From assembly GCF_016758175.1 (NCBI RefSeq), contig NZ_QYAB01000001.1, positions 1,013,162 to 1,077,161 on the forward strand: 64,000 nt of DNA, written 5' to 3'. The notes beneath the pieces were generated by a model, which searched no databases, was not told where the DNA came from, and saw nothing but the letters and a program-made list of their open reading frames with translations. Made by a program: the position numbers and the translations under genes. Below, in pieces: positions 26,455-35,136 of this stretch; the stretch's first letter is position 1; the number at the start of each line of letters is the position of its first letter. Source of the DNA: Leucobacter zeae (lineage in GTDB: Bacteria; Actinomycetota; Actinomycetes; Actinomycetales; Microbacteriaceae).

Positions 26455-26889
26455 ATGCCCCTCTTCGACCACCTCGGCGTCACCGTGGCGGATCTCGACC
26501 GCGCGTTCGCGCAGTGGGATCCGGTGCTCTCCGCGCTCGGCTGCGTCACGGACGGCGTCGAGCTCGAGGGCGGGATCGCGTGGGGGAGCGACGGCGAGAC
26601 GGAGCTGATCCTGTTCCGAGCTCTGGATCCCGGGCCAGACGCGCACCCGGACCGCGCGCCCGAGCGCGAGCGGCACCGCGCGGGGCGGATGGGCTGGCAG
26701 CACCTGGCCTTCGCCGTCGACTCGCGCGCCGAGGTGGATCGGCTGCACGCGATCGCCCTGGGCGCCGGCTGGACGTCCGTGCGCGCCCCGAAAGTGTTCC
26801 GCCGGTTCTCGGACGGGTACTACGCCTCGTTCGTCGAGGACGACAACGGGATCCGGATCGAGTTCATGCACCAGCCGCCGCGCGCGTGA
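26455..26889 (+). CDS. VOC (glyoxalase/dioxygenase fold) family protein
   Basis: The 144-residue protein has paired beta-alpha-beta-beta-beta modules typical of VOC. It starts DHLGVTVADLDRA, has GWQHLAFAV in the middle and ends with VEDDNGIRIEFMH. Candidate metal ligands are His6, the His of WQHLAF and Glu in RIEFM. Glyoxalase, antibiotic-resistance and isomerase roles are all possible. ATG at 26,455; its 3' end overlaps the convergent GNAT gene by 26 bases. Confidence 0.85.
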   Translation: MPLFDHLGVTVADLDRAFAQWDPVLSALGCVTDGVELEGGIAWGSDGETELILFRALDPGPDAHPDRAPERERHRAGRMGWQHLAFAVDSRAEVDRLHAIALGAGWTSVRAPKVFRRFSDGYYASFVEDDNGIRIEFMHQPPRA

Positions 26890-27763
26890 GGTCGGCGACG
26901 GGGGCGCCCGCGCGGAAGCCCGCCGCGAGGTAGGTGTTGAGCGCGCCCGGGTTGGCCTGCTCGGCCGCGACGCCGGCGGTGGCTGCTCCGAGCCGCCGCA
27001 GCGCACGCGCGCCGGCGAGGGTCATCTCCCTGCCGTACCCGCGTCCGCGGTGGTCGCTGTGGACGCCGAGCGGCTCGATGAGTCCGGTGCGACCGACGCC
27101 CGCGCTCCAGACCGTGGTCGCCGCGACGGGCGCATCGGCGCGGTCGTAGCCGATGAGGTGCCGGGCCAGTCGCCCGAACGGACCGGCCGCGATCCCGGTC
27201 CAGCGGTCGACGTGCTTCCGCAGCTCTTCGGCGGATGGCACCGTGCCGCGAAAGGCCGACCAGTGCACGGCGGCCCACGCCTCGGCCTCGTCGGGACCGA
27301 CCTCCGCGATGCGCAGGTCGACGCCCGCGCGAGCTTCCGGGATCGGGGCTTCGAGGTCGAGCTGCAGCGCCGTCCACGCGTCGCCCGGTTCCCACCCCGC
27401 CGCGCGCAGATGGTCCCGCAGCGCGTGCGCCCCGCGGGCCTCGAGCGTCGCCGCCCCCGGAGGCAGCAGCCGGTCGCCCGCGAGGTCTGCGGCGATCCCG
27501 CGGGCGAGGTCGTCGTCCCCGAGCGCGGTCGGTGCCATCGCCAGGCGGAGGAGGTCGTCCCCGTCGAACATGCCGATCGCGAGGACCCTTCCCGCGTCGC
27601 TCCAGCAGCGCAGGTCGGCGGCGACGCGCTCGGCGCCGGCCGTCGAGTGCCAGCCCAGATCGCCGGGGTGCAGGAAGCCGACCCACTCGGGGGTCTGCCA
27701 CGCGCCGAGCGTCTCGGTGATTTCGGCGAGCTGCGCCATCGTCGGGGTCGTGAGCGTGATCAT
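26864..27763 (-). CDS. GNAT family acetyltransferase
   Basis: The 299-residue protein appears to hold two GNAT modules. The N-terminal half is degenerate. The C-terminal half has the acetyl-CoA loop HSDHRGRGYGREMT and a following helix, then AEQANPGALNTYLAAGF, the usual GNAT end. It should acetylate a small molecule or protein amine. ATG at 27,763 begins a good first strand; a longer start would read through three 19-bp repeats. Substrate unknown. Confidence 0.85.
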   Translation of the reverse strand: MITLTTPTMAQLAEITETLGAWQTPEWVGFLHPGDLGWHSTAGAERVAADLRCWSDAGRVLAIGMFDGDDLLRLAMAPTALGDDDLARGIAADLAGDRLLPPGAATLEARGAHALRDHLRAAGWEPGDAWTALQLDLEAPIPEARAGVDLRIAEVGPDEAEAWAAVHWSAFRGTVPSAEELRKHVDRWTGIAAGPFGRLARHLIGYDRADAPVAATTVWSAGVGRTGLIEPLGVHSDHRGRGYGREMTLAGARALRRLGAATAGVAAEQANPGALNTYLAAGFRAGAPVADLTRAAAGA

Positions 27764-27775
27764 CGCGTCCTCCGC

Positions 27776-27832
27776 TTGCCGTTCCGCTGCGCGTTTGCCG
27801 TTCCGCTGCGCGCTTGCCATTCCGCTGCGCGT
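27776..27832. repeat. Three tandem 19-bp direct repeats
   Basis: The unit TTGCCGTTCCGCTGCGCGT recurs with minor changes at 27,776, 27,795 and 27,814. It lies in the divergent promoter region between the GNAT and DUF1990 genes, so it may be a multi-site operator or a simple slippage repeat. Confidence 0.7.
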
Positions 27833-27900
27833 CCCCGGCTCAGCGGAGCGCTTGCGCCGCGCGACGGGCGCCCCACAGGCTCCGACCCTACCCTGGAAGC

Positions 27901-28410
27901 ATGTTCGGGGTGACGTATGCGGAGATCGGCGCGACCGCCGGCGAGCTGCCCGAGGGATACCATCACGTGCGCGTCGAGCGTGTCATCGGGCGCGGGCGGA
28001 CCGACTTCGACCGCGCCTGCGATGAGCTGCTCGCCGGCGAGGTGCAGCGGCGGGCCGGCGTCGAGGTGCGGGTGTCGGATGCGCCGCTGCGCCGGGGCAG
28101 CAGCGTGCGGATGCGGATCCGGCTCGGGCCGCTCGTGGTCACCGCTCCGTGCATCGTGGTGTGGGCCGAGCGGAGTGCGACGCTCTGCGGCTTCGCCTAC
28201 GGCACCCTGCCCGGTCATCCGGAACGCGGCGAGGAGCGGTTCGAGATCCGCCTCGAGGGCTCGGGGCGGGTCGTCTTCCGCATCATCGCGTTCTCGCAGC
28301 CCGCTCGCTGGTTCACGCGGCTCGGCGGCCCCGTCGCCCGGCTCGTGCAGGCGCGCATGACGCGCCGCTATCTGCGCGCGCTCGATCGGTCGGCGGCCCC
28401 TGCTCGGTGA
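27901..28410 (+). CDS. DUF1990 family protein
   Basis: The 169-residue protein has the DUF1990 pattern: VTYAEIGA near the start, a Gly/Arg middle, FAYGTLPGHPERGEERF, then FSQPARWFTRLGGPVARL. The fold is steroidogenic acute regulatory-like in related proteins, suggesting binding of a hydrophobic ligand, but no function is known. ATG at 27,901 starts the conserved region; upstream is repeat DNA. Confidence 0.85.
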   Translation: MFGVTYAEIGATAGELPEGYHHVRVERVIGRGRTDFDRACDELLAGEVQRRAGVEVRVSDAPLRRGSSVRMRIRLGPLVVTAPCIVVWAERSATLCGFAYGTLPGHPERGEERFEIRLEGSGRVVFRIIAFSQPARWFTRLGGPVARLVQARMTRRYLRALDRSAAPAR

Positions 28411-28502
28411 GGGAGCCCGCCCGCGCGGATCGCGCCGCGGACCTCACGGGAGATCCCGAGCGGACCTCGCGCGGATCCCCGAACGGATCCCGCGCGGATC
28501 CC

Positions 28503-28564
28503 CGGACGGAACTCGATTCGGCCCCGTTCCGGGCTCTGAAGGGGGCCGAATCGAGTTCCGTCCG
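28503..28564. repeat. Intergenic hairpin repeat, copy 1
   Basis: A perfect 23-bp stem (28,503-28,525 with 28,542-28,564) holds a 16-base loop. Its core CGGAACTCGATTCGGCCCC recurs at 36.4 and 37.8 kb. The element lies between the convergent DUF1990 and DUF2262 genes, so it can serve as a bidirectional terminator. The rest of 28,411-28,630 has no gene. Confidence 0.85.
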
Positions 28565-28630
28565 AGCATTCGAGCCGGTCGGGAACGCAGGAGCGCGCGC
28601 CCGCGGCTCCCGCGCGCCGCGCGCCCGCGC

Positions 28631-29509
28631 TCAGCCCGCGATCGACGCGTCGGTGGGGACGCCGTCCGCCCCGATGTCGAGCACGATCACGTGGCCCCAG
28701 AAGAGATCGTCGTCATCGTAGTAGGGGGTGATGTCCCCCTCGCAGTCGATGGTCAGCTCGCCGAGCCGGATGCGCCCGGCGAAGGATTCGTGCGTGATCG
28801 GCTCGGGATCCGCCTCGCCTTCCTCGTCCTCGGCGTCCGCCTGCCAGTCCCGGGCGAGCTCGGTCAGCTTCCCGGCGGCGTACGACCGCCACTCGGCGTC
28901 GATCGCCTCGGCTCGCGCCACGCACTCCTCGAGGCGGCGGAGCGATGCGTCACAGGTCTCGGACCCCTCGGTCGCCCCGGAATCGACATCGAGCGAGACC
29001 CCGACGGCCCGACCGCACCACTCCACTGCTCCGGTGAAGTGGCCGAACGAGCGGTCGAGCGCGAACGTTCCGAGCTCGTTCGTGATGCTCACGGGCTCGA
29101 GCCTCCGCGCGAGCCTGGCGTCGAGCTCGGGGACATGGACGTCGCGCTCGACGACCTCGTCGAGGGCGAAATGATGCGTCAGATCGGGCACCGGCATGCC
29201 GTACTTCTCGTACTCGGCGGGGTCGGGCGTCGCTCGGCGCACGCGCACGACGTACTGGGTCAGCGACCGGATCCCGTGGATCCAGCCGTCGCGCTGCTCC
29301 TCCGTCGCGAGCCAGCTGAGGCGTCCGGCCTCGGCGACGACCTCGCCGTGCTCGTCGACGTAGGCGAGCAGGTTCGCCGACGGCGTCCACAGGATCTCGC
29401 CGCCCGCCTTCCCCGCGCCGCCCGCGTGCTCGCCGGTGAGCACCGTGATCTGCATCGCATCGGACGCGTGCCGCTCATCGAACTTCCGTCGCTCCTGCGT
29501 TTCGCTCAC
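28631..29509 (-). CDS. DUF2262 domain protein
   Basis: The 292-residue soluble protein has a DUF2262 domain over about residues 140-285. Its marks are NELGTFALDRSFGHFTGAVEW early and DLFWGHVIVLDI at the end, with an acidic stretch (YYDDDD) before it. The N-terminal part is unassigned. The start is GTG at 29,509 with poor ribosome signal; ATG at 29,455 (Met19) is an alternative. No catalytic function is known. Confidence 0.8.
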   Translation of the reverse strand: MSETQERRKFDERHASDAMQITVLTGEHAGGAGKAGGEILWTPSANLLAYVDEHGEVVAEAGRLSWLATEEQRDGWIHGIRSLTQYVVRVRRATPDPAEYEKYGMPVPDLTHHFALDEVVERDVHVPELDARLARRLEPVSITNELGTFALDRSFGHFTGAVEWCGRAVGVSLDVDSGATEGSETCDASLRRLEECVARAEAIDAEWRSYAAGKLTELARDWQADAEDEEGEADPEPITHESFAGRIRLGELTIDCEGDITPYYDDDDLFWGHVIVLDIGADGVPTDASIAG

Positions 29510-29523
29510 AGGGCGAGCCTAGC

Positions 29524-29577
29524 CGCAACTCGGCTTCGCCCACTCGGCTCCGCAACTCGGCTCCGCCCACTCGCTCG
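29524..29577. repeat. Two imperfect 27-bp direct repeats
   Basis: The unit starting CGCAACTCGGCT occurs at 29,524 and 29,551 in the divergent region between the DUF2262 and ankyrin genes. It may affect the promoters; no palindrome is obvious. Confidence 0.55.
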
Positions 29578-29644
29578 CCCACCCGGATCGGGTAGTCTGC
29601 CGGCCATCGGCGGCGCCCGGGCCGCCCCGAGCGAAGGAGCGGCC

Positions 29645-30703
29645 GTGGCCAAGCGCAAGACCCTGCCGAAGGACTTCGGCGACCTGCTCGGCACCGCTTC
29701 GCTCGAGGAGCTGCAGGCGATCTTCGCGAAGACCCTCCTCGACGCCAGGGGCGGGTACGGCAAGCAGACCGCGATCGGGTTCGTCAACTGTCCCGATGAG
29801 CTCATCGTCTGGCTCGCGGGGCAGGGGCTCGACGTCGACGCCGCCGACGCGTACGACCGCTCGCCGCTGTGGGAACGGGCCTCCCTCGGGCGCGACGCCC
29901 AGATCCAGCTCCTGCGGTCGCTCGGCGCCGACGTCGAGCGCCCCGATTGCTACGGCGACACCCCGCTGCACGCCGCCGCGGGAAACCAGCGCGCGGCCGC
30001 GGTCCGCACGCTGCTCGCGCACGGGGCCGACCCGCACCGTGTGAACCAGCGGGGGATGGCACCGCTCCTCGCCGGGCTGAGCCGCACGCAGAACATCGGC
30101 ATCTCCGCAATGGCCGATGTCGCCCGCGCGCTCCTCGAAGCGGGTGCGCCGGTGACGGAGGAGGCCCGCGCGCAGGTCACGCGGATCGGTGAGGGGTTCG
30201 AGTTCCACCGCGCAGGCTTCCACCGCGACTTCCTCCCGGACACCGACGCCGGACTCGCGGCGCTGTACGAGCTCTTCGACGTCGCGCCCGTGCCGCGCCG
30301 AACGATGCACGACGGGGTCTCGCCGATCGCGGTTCCCGAGGGATCGTGGCAGGAGCAGCACGAAGCGCTCTGGGAGCTGCTGGTCCCGTCGAGCGGGCCG
30401 GCGGCGACGCTGCAGGGGGAGGTCGTCAGGCTGACCGGCAAGATCTCGCGCGAGATCCTCGACAACGGCAGCCCGAACTGGGGCCGCGATTTCACGCGCA
30501 TGCTCGATGCGCTCCCCGAGGCCGTCGGTCGGGGGAGTGCGCTCCCCATGCCAGAGCTCGATGAGGTGCGCTCGCTCGCCCGCGGGCTCCGGTCGGGGAA
30601 CGACGACGGCGAGCGGGTGCACCGGCTGAGCGAGCTCGTGGTCGCCTGGGTGTCGCTGAACCCGGATCCGATCCCGCTCGGCGAGGTGCCCTACCGCCGC
30701 TGA
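29645..30703 (+). CDS. Ankyrin repeat protein
   Basis: The 352-residue cytoplasmic protein has ankyrin repeats over about residues 40-165 (for example GDTPLHAAAGNQRAAAVRTL and the matching LLAHGADPHRVNQRG). A helical C-terminal region of unknown type follows. The start is GTG with AAGGAG 8 bases upstream. Ankyrin stacks bind protein partners. Its last 13 bases overlap the convergent LysR gene. Confidence 0.85.
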   Translation: MAKRKTLPKDFGDLLGTASLEELQAIFAKTLLDARGGYGKQTAIGFVNCPDELIVWLAGQGLDVDAADAYDRSPLWERASLGRDAQIQLLRSLGADVERPDCYGDTPLHAAAGNQRAAAVRTLLAHGADPHRVNQRGMAPLLAGLSRTQNIGISAMADVARALLEAGAPVTEEARAQVTRIGEGFEFHRAGFHRDFLPDTDAGLAALYELFDVAPVPRRTMHDGVSPIAVPEGSWQEQHEALWELLVPSSGPAATLQGEVVRLTGKISREILDNGSPNWGRDFTRMLDALPEAVGRGSALPMPELDEVRSLARGLRSGNDDGERVHRLSELVVAWVSLNPDPIPLGEVPYRR

Positions 30704-31641
30704 TCCCGTCCCGGCGCATCCCGTCCCGGCGCATCGCGCCCGTGGCCGCCGAGGCGCTCGCCCGCGAAGTCGAGCAGCGCCGACGCGCGGGGGGTGAGGG
30801 TCAGATCCTCGGGCCAGATCCCCACGACGTGGGAGACCGTCACCGGAGGGTCGAGCGGTCGGACGACCACCGGCCGCCCCTCGACGCTCGTGCGGATCGC
30901 ATTCGGCCGCGACATGAGCAGGCCGTAGCCGAGGCCCCGTCCGACGAGGGCCTCGACGAGGCCGACCTCGGTCACGCTCGCCGCGATCGTCGGCGCGAGC
31001 CCGCGCGCAGCGAAGGCGTCCGTGACGTTGACGGTGCCCGGCGTCGCGTGGAACTGGATATAGGGCTCGCCGGCGAGGTCCGGGAGGTCGACGGTGTCGG
31101 CCTCGGCGAGCGGGTGGTCGGGGTGGAAGTGCGCCTCGAGCTCGGTCGCGTAGATCCTGCGCTTGCGGTACCCCGCGGGCAGGGAGACGTCGTACACGAG
31201 CGCGACGTCGAGTCTGCCCGCCTCGAGCGCGGAGAACAGCTCCTCATTCGTGCCCACCATGACCTCGATCCGCACGCCGGGATGCCGTTCGGGGAACCCC
31301 TCGAGCAGTTCGGGGAGCACGTTCGCGGCGAAGGTCGAGTAGCAGCCGAGCTTCACGGGGCCGCGGAGCTCGTCGCCGCGGCGGGCGTCGAGCACGAGCT
31401 CCCGGGTGTCGGCGACGATCTGGCGGGCCTGCCGGGCGAACTGCTGCCCCGTGGGCGTCAGCGTCAGGCCGCGGGCCTTGCGGCGCACGCACAACTGCTC
31501 GCCGACGGCGCGTTCGAGGCTCGTGATGGCCTGCGAGAGCGCGGACTCGGAGAGGTGCAGATGCGCGGCCGCCGCGCTGAGGGTGGCGAAGTTCGGCAGC
31601 GCGGCGAAGAGCTCGAGCTGCCGCAGGCTCACGTCCGCCAT
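30691..31641 (-). CDS. LysR family transcriptional regulator
   Basis: The 316-residue LTTR has an N-terminal winged HTH (LRQLELFAALPNFATLSAAA, then LHLSESALSQAI). A C-terminal periplasmic-binding-like effector domain spans about residues 90-295, with GPVKLGCYSTFAANVLPELL. It is divergent from the MHS transporter/monooxygenase operon and probably activates it on binding the substrate. The C-terminus has a short repeated GRDAPGRD tail. Confidence 0.92.
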   Translation of the reverse strand: MADVSLRQLELFAALPNFATLSAAAAHLHLSESALSQAITSLERAVGEQLCVRRKARGLTLTPTGQQFARQARQIVADTRELVLDARRGDELRGPVKLGCYSTFAANVLPELLEGFPERHPGVRIEVMVGTNEELFSALEAGRLDVALVYDVSLPAGYRKRRIYATELEAHFHPDHPLAEADTVDLPDLAGEPYIQFHATPGTVNVTDAFAARGLAPTIAASVTEVGLVEALVGRGLGYGLLMSRPNAIRTSVEGRPVVVRPLDPPVTVSHVVGIWPEDLTLTPRASALLDFAGERLGGHGRDAPGRDAPGRDQRR

Positions 31642-31691
31642 GTCGGGCCTCGTCCCAGTAATTCAGAAGCATCGAAGAACATCCTCATATT

Positions 31692-31710
31692 ACTGTGATT
31701 TACACGTAGT
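31692..31710. promoter_or_regulatory. Imperfect dyad in LysR/MHS divergent region
   Basis: ACTGTGATTTACACGTAGT is an imperfect inverted repeat (ACTGTG / CAC-AGT) in the AT-richer 147-base space between the LysR and MHS starts. It is a candidate LysR box, with low certainty. Confidence 0.35.
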
Positions 31711-31788
31711 GACGGGACCGGCAGCATAGGGGGAGCAGATTCCCCCGTCCCCTCCGCGGAGGGGCGACAATGACGTTAGGGACCCACG

Positions 31789-33168
31789 ATGACCTCCTCC
31801 ACGACCGCGGGCGCACGCGCCTCGCAACGCCGGATCGCCTTCGCGACGATCATCGGCACCACGATCGAGTGGTACGACTTCTTCATCTACGCGACGAGCG
31901 CCGGGCTCGTGTTCGCCCAGCTCTTCTTCGAGCCGGCCGGCACGGAGATCGGCCTCCTGCTCTCCTTCGCGACCGTCGGCATCTCGTTCCTCTTCCGCCC
32001 GCTCGGGGCCTTCCTCGCCGGGCACTTCGGCGACGTCATCGGCCGGCGCGCGATGCTCGTCATCACGCTCGTGCTCATGGGCGCCGCGACGACGCTCATC
32101 GGTCTGCTGCCGACCTACGCGCAGATCGGCATCGCCGCGCCGATCCTGCTCCTGCTCCTGCGCATCCTCCAGGGCCTCTCGGCCGGCGGCGAGTGGGGCG
32201 GAGCGGTGCTCATGGCCGTCGAGCACGCCCCCGCGAACCGCCGCGGACGCGCCGGTTCCTGGCCCCAGCTCGGGGTGCCGCTCGGCTTCCTGCTCGCATC
32301 GGGCATGACCGCGCTCATGACCGGCGTCATCTCGCCCGGCGCCGCGTACCTCGCATGGGGCTGGCGCGTGCCGTTCCTGCTCAGCATCGTGCTCATCGTG
32401 GTCGGCTTCGTGATCCGCCGCTCGGTCGAGGAGAGCCCGGTCTTCGCGGAGATCGCGAAGCGCGGCAAGCAGCGGAGCGTGCCGATCGTCGAGCTCTTCA
32501 AGCACCACTGGGTGCTCGTGATCCTCGCCGCGGTCGTGTTCGCCGGCAACGGCACGCTCGGCTACATGACCACGGGCGGCTTCCTCAACAACTACGCCAT
32601 CACCCAGCAGGGCATGGACACGACGGCGGTGCTCGTCGCCGCAGCGGTCGCGGCAGCGGTGTGGTTCTGCTCGACGCTCGTCGCGGGCATCCTCTCGGAT
32701 GCGATCGGCAGGCGCACCACCTTCCTCATCGGCTTCGCGCTCCAGGCCGCCGTCGTCTTCCCCATCTTCTGGCTCGTCGACACCGGCACCCTGCCCGGTC
32801 TGTACGCGGCGCTCGCGCTCATCTCGCTCGGCCTCGGCCTCACCTACGGCCCGCTGGCCGCGTGGTACTCCGAGATCTTCCCGGCGTCGATCCGCTTCTC
32901 GGGCGTCTCCATCAGCTACGCCATCGGCGCGATCCTCGGCGGCGCGTTCGCGCCCATGATCGCGCAGATGCTGCTCGAGGCCACCGGTTCGACCACCGCG
33001 ATCTCGCTCTACCTGCTCACGGCCTCCGTGCTCGGCGGCGTCGCGACGCTCTGCCTGCGCGACCGGAGCGGGATCCCGCTCGGTCCGGATCACGAGGCCG
33101 AGCAGGCCAGCGGGGCGACCGTGTTCACGGCGCGCGCAGACGCCCCTGCGCTCGCGACGAGCCGCTAG
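31789..33168 (+). CDS. MHS-type major facilitator (carboxylate/aromatic acid symporter)
   Basis: The 459-residue protein has about 12 helices and MHS hallmarks: TIEWYDFFIYATSAG in helix 1, FRPLGAFLAGHFGDVIGRR after helix 2 and LLRILQGLSAGGEWGGA in helix 4. Related carriers import shikimate, proline/betaine, ketoglutarate or aromatic acids by proton symport. With a flavoprotein hydroxylase 75 bases downstream and a divergent LysR gene, an aromatic acid is most likely. ATG at 31,789. Confidence 0.92.
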   Translation: MTSSTTAGARASQRRIAFATIIGTTIEWYDFFIYATSAGLVFAQLFFEPAGTEIGLLLSFATVGISFLFRPLGAFLAGHFGDVIGRRAMLVITLVLMGAATTLIGLLPTYAQIGIAAPILLLLLRILQGLSAGGEWGGAVLMAVEHAPANRRGRAGSWPQLGVPLGFLLASGMTALMTGVISPGAAYLAWGWRVPFLLSIVLIVVGFVIRRSVEESPVFAEIAKRGKQRSVPIVELFKHHWVLVILAAVVFAGNGTLGYMTTGGFLNNYAITQQGMDTTAVLVAAAVAAAVWFCSTLVAGILSDAIGRRTTFLIGFALQAAVVFPIFWLVDTGTLPGLYAALALISLGLGLTYGPLAAWYSEIFPASIRFSGVSISYAIGAILGGAFAPMIAQMLLEATGSTTAISLYLLTASVLGGVATLCLRDRSGIPLGPDHEAEQASGATVFTARADAPALATSR

Positions 33169-33193
33169 CCGCGAGCCGCGAGCCGCGAGTCGC
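33159..33193. repeat. Five 7-bp tandem repeats over the MHS stop codon
   Basis: GAGCCGC-type heptamers recur five times, one reading TAGCCGC and so providing the MHS stop at 33,166-33,168, and the last GAGTCGC. A change in copy number would shift the C-terminal frame only trivially. Confidence 0.6.
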
Positions 33194-33242
33194 AGGCGCA
33201 CCCCAGAACCCGCCCGTACCCAGGATCAGTCAAGGAGAAGCA

Positions 33243-34463
33243 ATGGTCAGTCGCACCACGAGGATCGCGATCATCGGCGGGGGGATGGGCGGACTCACCG
33301 CCGCGATCGCCCTCACCCGGATCGCCGGCGTCCGGGTGACGGTGTTCGAGCAGGCGAGCCGGCTCGGAGAGGTCGGCGCCGGCGTCACGGTCGCGCCGAA
33401 CGCGGCGCGGGTGCTCGACCGGCTCGGCGTGCTGGAGAAGATCCGCGCCGTCGGCGCCGTGCCAGACGGCCACGGCGTCTACCTGGACGCTATGGGCAAC
33501 ATGGTCACCGATGCCGCCTGGGAGGACTCGGCGCGGCGATACCAGAACATCGGCATGTACCGGCCCGACCTCATCGACGCGCTCGCGGGGGAGGTCGATC
33601 CCGACACCGTGTGCCTGGGGCATCGGCTGACCTCGGTCGAGGCGCTCGATCCGGGCGTGCGCGTGGCGTTCGAGAACGGCGTGGAAGAGGTCTTCGACGC
33701 CGTGATCGGCGCCGACGGCATCCACTCGGTCGTGCGACGGGCCGTCGGCCAGCATCCCGAGCCGGTCTACTCGGGGTACATCGTCTACCGCGGCGTCGTC
33801 GACGCCTCGCGCCTGCCGGGCGACTGGCCCATGATCAGCCAGGTCTGGATGGGCGACAGCCGGCACTTCATGTGCTATCCGCTCCAGCAGCGCAAGCTGT
33901 TCAACTTCGTCGCGGGCATCCCGAGCGACCGGCCGCTGAACGGGCCGTGGTCGGGGCCGGCGGAGGTCGCCGAGCTCGCCGCGGAGTTCGCGGGCGACGG
34001 GTGGGATCCGCGTCTGCACCGCTTCATCGAGGCGATCGATCAGACCTTCTGGTGGGGGCTGTTCGACCACGAGCCGCTCACCAACTGGTCGCGCGGACCG
34101 ATCACGCTGCTGGGCGACGCGGCGCACACGATGCTGCCGCACCAGGGCCAGGGCGTGAACCAGGCGATCGAGGACAGCATGGCCCTCGCCACGTTCCTCG
34201 CCGCGGCCGACGGTGTCGCAGACATTCCCGAGGCGTTCCGGCGCTACACGGCCGTGCGCATGCAGCGCACCGCGATCCTGCAGCACGGTTCGCGCCGGGC
34301 GGGGGCGATGTTCGACGCCCAGTACGAGTTCGCGAACCTCGCGAAGCGCGACGCGGATATCCGGGTCGGGCGCGACTTCAGGCGGGGCGCGGTGTTCGAC
34401 TACGACGCCCAGAAGGTCGCCGAACAGGCGCTCACTCGATTCCGAAAGGTCCAGGTCGCATGA
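33243..34463 (+). CDS. FAD-dependent aromatic hydroxylase (salicylate/3-hydroxybenzoate hydroxylase type)
   Basis: The 406-residue group A flavoprotein monooxygenase uses NAD(P)H and oxygen to hydroxylate an aromatic ring. It has the Rossmann motif IIGGGMGGLTAAIAL, DG motif VIGADGIHSVVRR and GD motif LLGDAAHTMLPHQGQG. Sequence style matches salicylate hydroxylase, 3-hydroxybenzoate 6-hydroxylase or 6-hydroxynicotinate 3-monooxygenase; exact substrate is unknown. AAGGAG precedes ATG. Its stop overlaps the start of the next gene (ATGA). Confidence 0.9.
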   Translation: MVSRTTRIAIIGGGMGGLTAAIALTRIAGVRVTVFEQASRLGEVGAGVTVAPNAARVLDRLGVLEKIRAVGAVPDGHGVYLDAMGNMVTDAAWEDSARRYQNIGMYRPDLIDALAGEVDPDTVCLGHRLTSVEALDPGVRVAFENGVEEVFDAVIGADGIHSVVRRAVGQHPEPVYSGYIVYRGVVDASRLPGDWPMISQVWMGDSRHFMCYPLQQRKLFNFVAGIPSDRPLNGPWSGPAEVAELAAEFAGDGWDPRLHRFIEAIDQTFWWGLFDHEPLTNWSRGPITLLGDAAHTMLPHQGQGVNQAIEDSMALATFLAAADGVADIPEAFRRYTAVRMQRTAILQHGSRRAGAMFDAQYEFANLAKRDADIRVGRDFRRGAVFDYDAQKVAEQALTRFRKVQVA

Positions 34464-35080
34464 CATCGGTCAGCATCATCGGCAGCGGCAAGATGGGAGC
34501 CGCGATCGCGGAGGTCGCCTCGCGCGCCGGCGCGAGCGTGCAGATCCTCAAGCGCAGCGCCACGAGCCCCTCGGCCGCCCGCCCCGGCTTCGACTACGGC
34601 GTCGTGGGGGATCCGATCGCGGGCGACCTCGTCGTGCTCGCCGTGCCGTACACCGCGTACCCGAGCCTGCTCGAGCACTACCGGGAGCAGCTCGCCGCGC
34701 GGGTCGTCATCGACATCAGCAACCCCATCGACTTCTCGACGTACGATGAGCTCCGCTCGCCGTCGGACTCGTCCACCGCGGCCGAACTCGCCCGGCTGCT
34801 GCCCGAGGGCTCCGCGGTCGTCAAGGCGTTCAACGTGAACCTGGGGGACACCCTCACCTCGGGCACCAACGGTACGACGGTCACGACGGTGCTGTTCGCC
34901 GGCGACTACGCCGACGCGAAGGAGTCGGTCGCCGGGCTGATCGAGGCCGCGGGCATGCGGGCGGTCGACGTCGGTCCGCTCACGCGCGCGCGGGAGCTCG
35001 AGGCGATGGGCTTCCTGCAGATCATCATGGCGGCTCTCGGCAAGACGCGCTACGAGTCGGGGTTCGCGCTGCTGCCGTGA
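34460..35080 (+). CDS. NADP-binding reductase, F420-dependent NADP reductase-like
   Basis: The 206-residue protein has a Rossmann fold with GSGKMGAAIAEVASRAG, then VVLAVPYTAYPSL and DISNPIDF. These are marks of the F420H2:NADP oxidoreductase-like (NADP_Rossmann/F420_oxidored) family. Coupled by a 4-base overlap to the monooxygenase, it may supply reducing equivalents or process a pathway intermediate. Family members vary, so a direct F420 role is not proven. Confidence 0.85.
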   Translation: MTSVSIIGSGKMGAAIAEVASRAGASVQILKRSATSPSAARPGFDYGVVGDPIAGDLVVLAVPYTAYPSLLEHYREQLAARVVIDISNPIDFSTYDELRSPSDSSTAAELARLLPEGSAVVKAFNVNLGDTLTSGTNGTTVTTVLFAGDYADAKESVAGLIEAAGMRAVDVGPLTRARELEAMGFLQIIMAALGKTRYESGFALLP

Positions 35081-35136
35081 GCGCGGCGCGCGGCGCCCTG
35101 CGGCGATGCGGATCGCAGCGCGGGCCGGAGGCCGCG

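Noticed and set aside
28691-29644. Extension of the ankyrin protein upstream of 29,645
   Set aside because: It is antisense to the DUF2262 gene and has no domain; GTG at 29,645 has AAGGAG.
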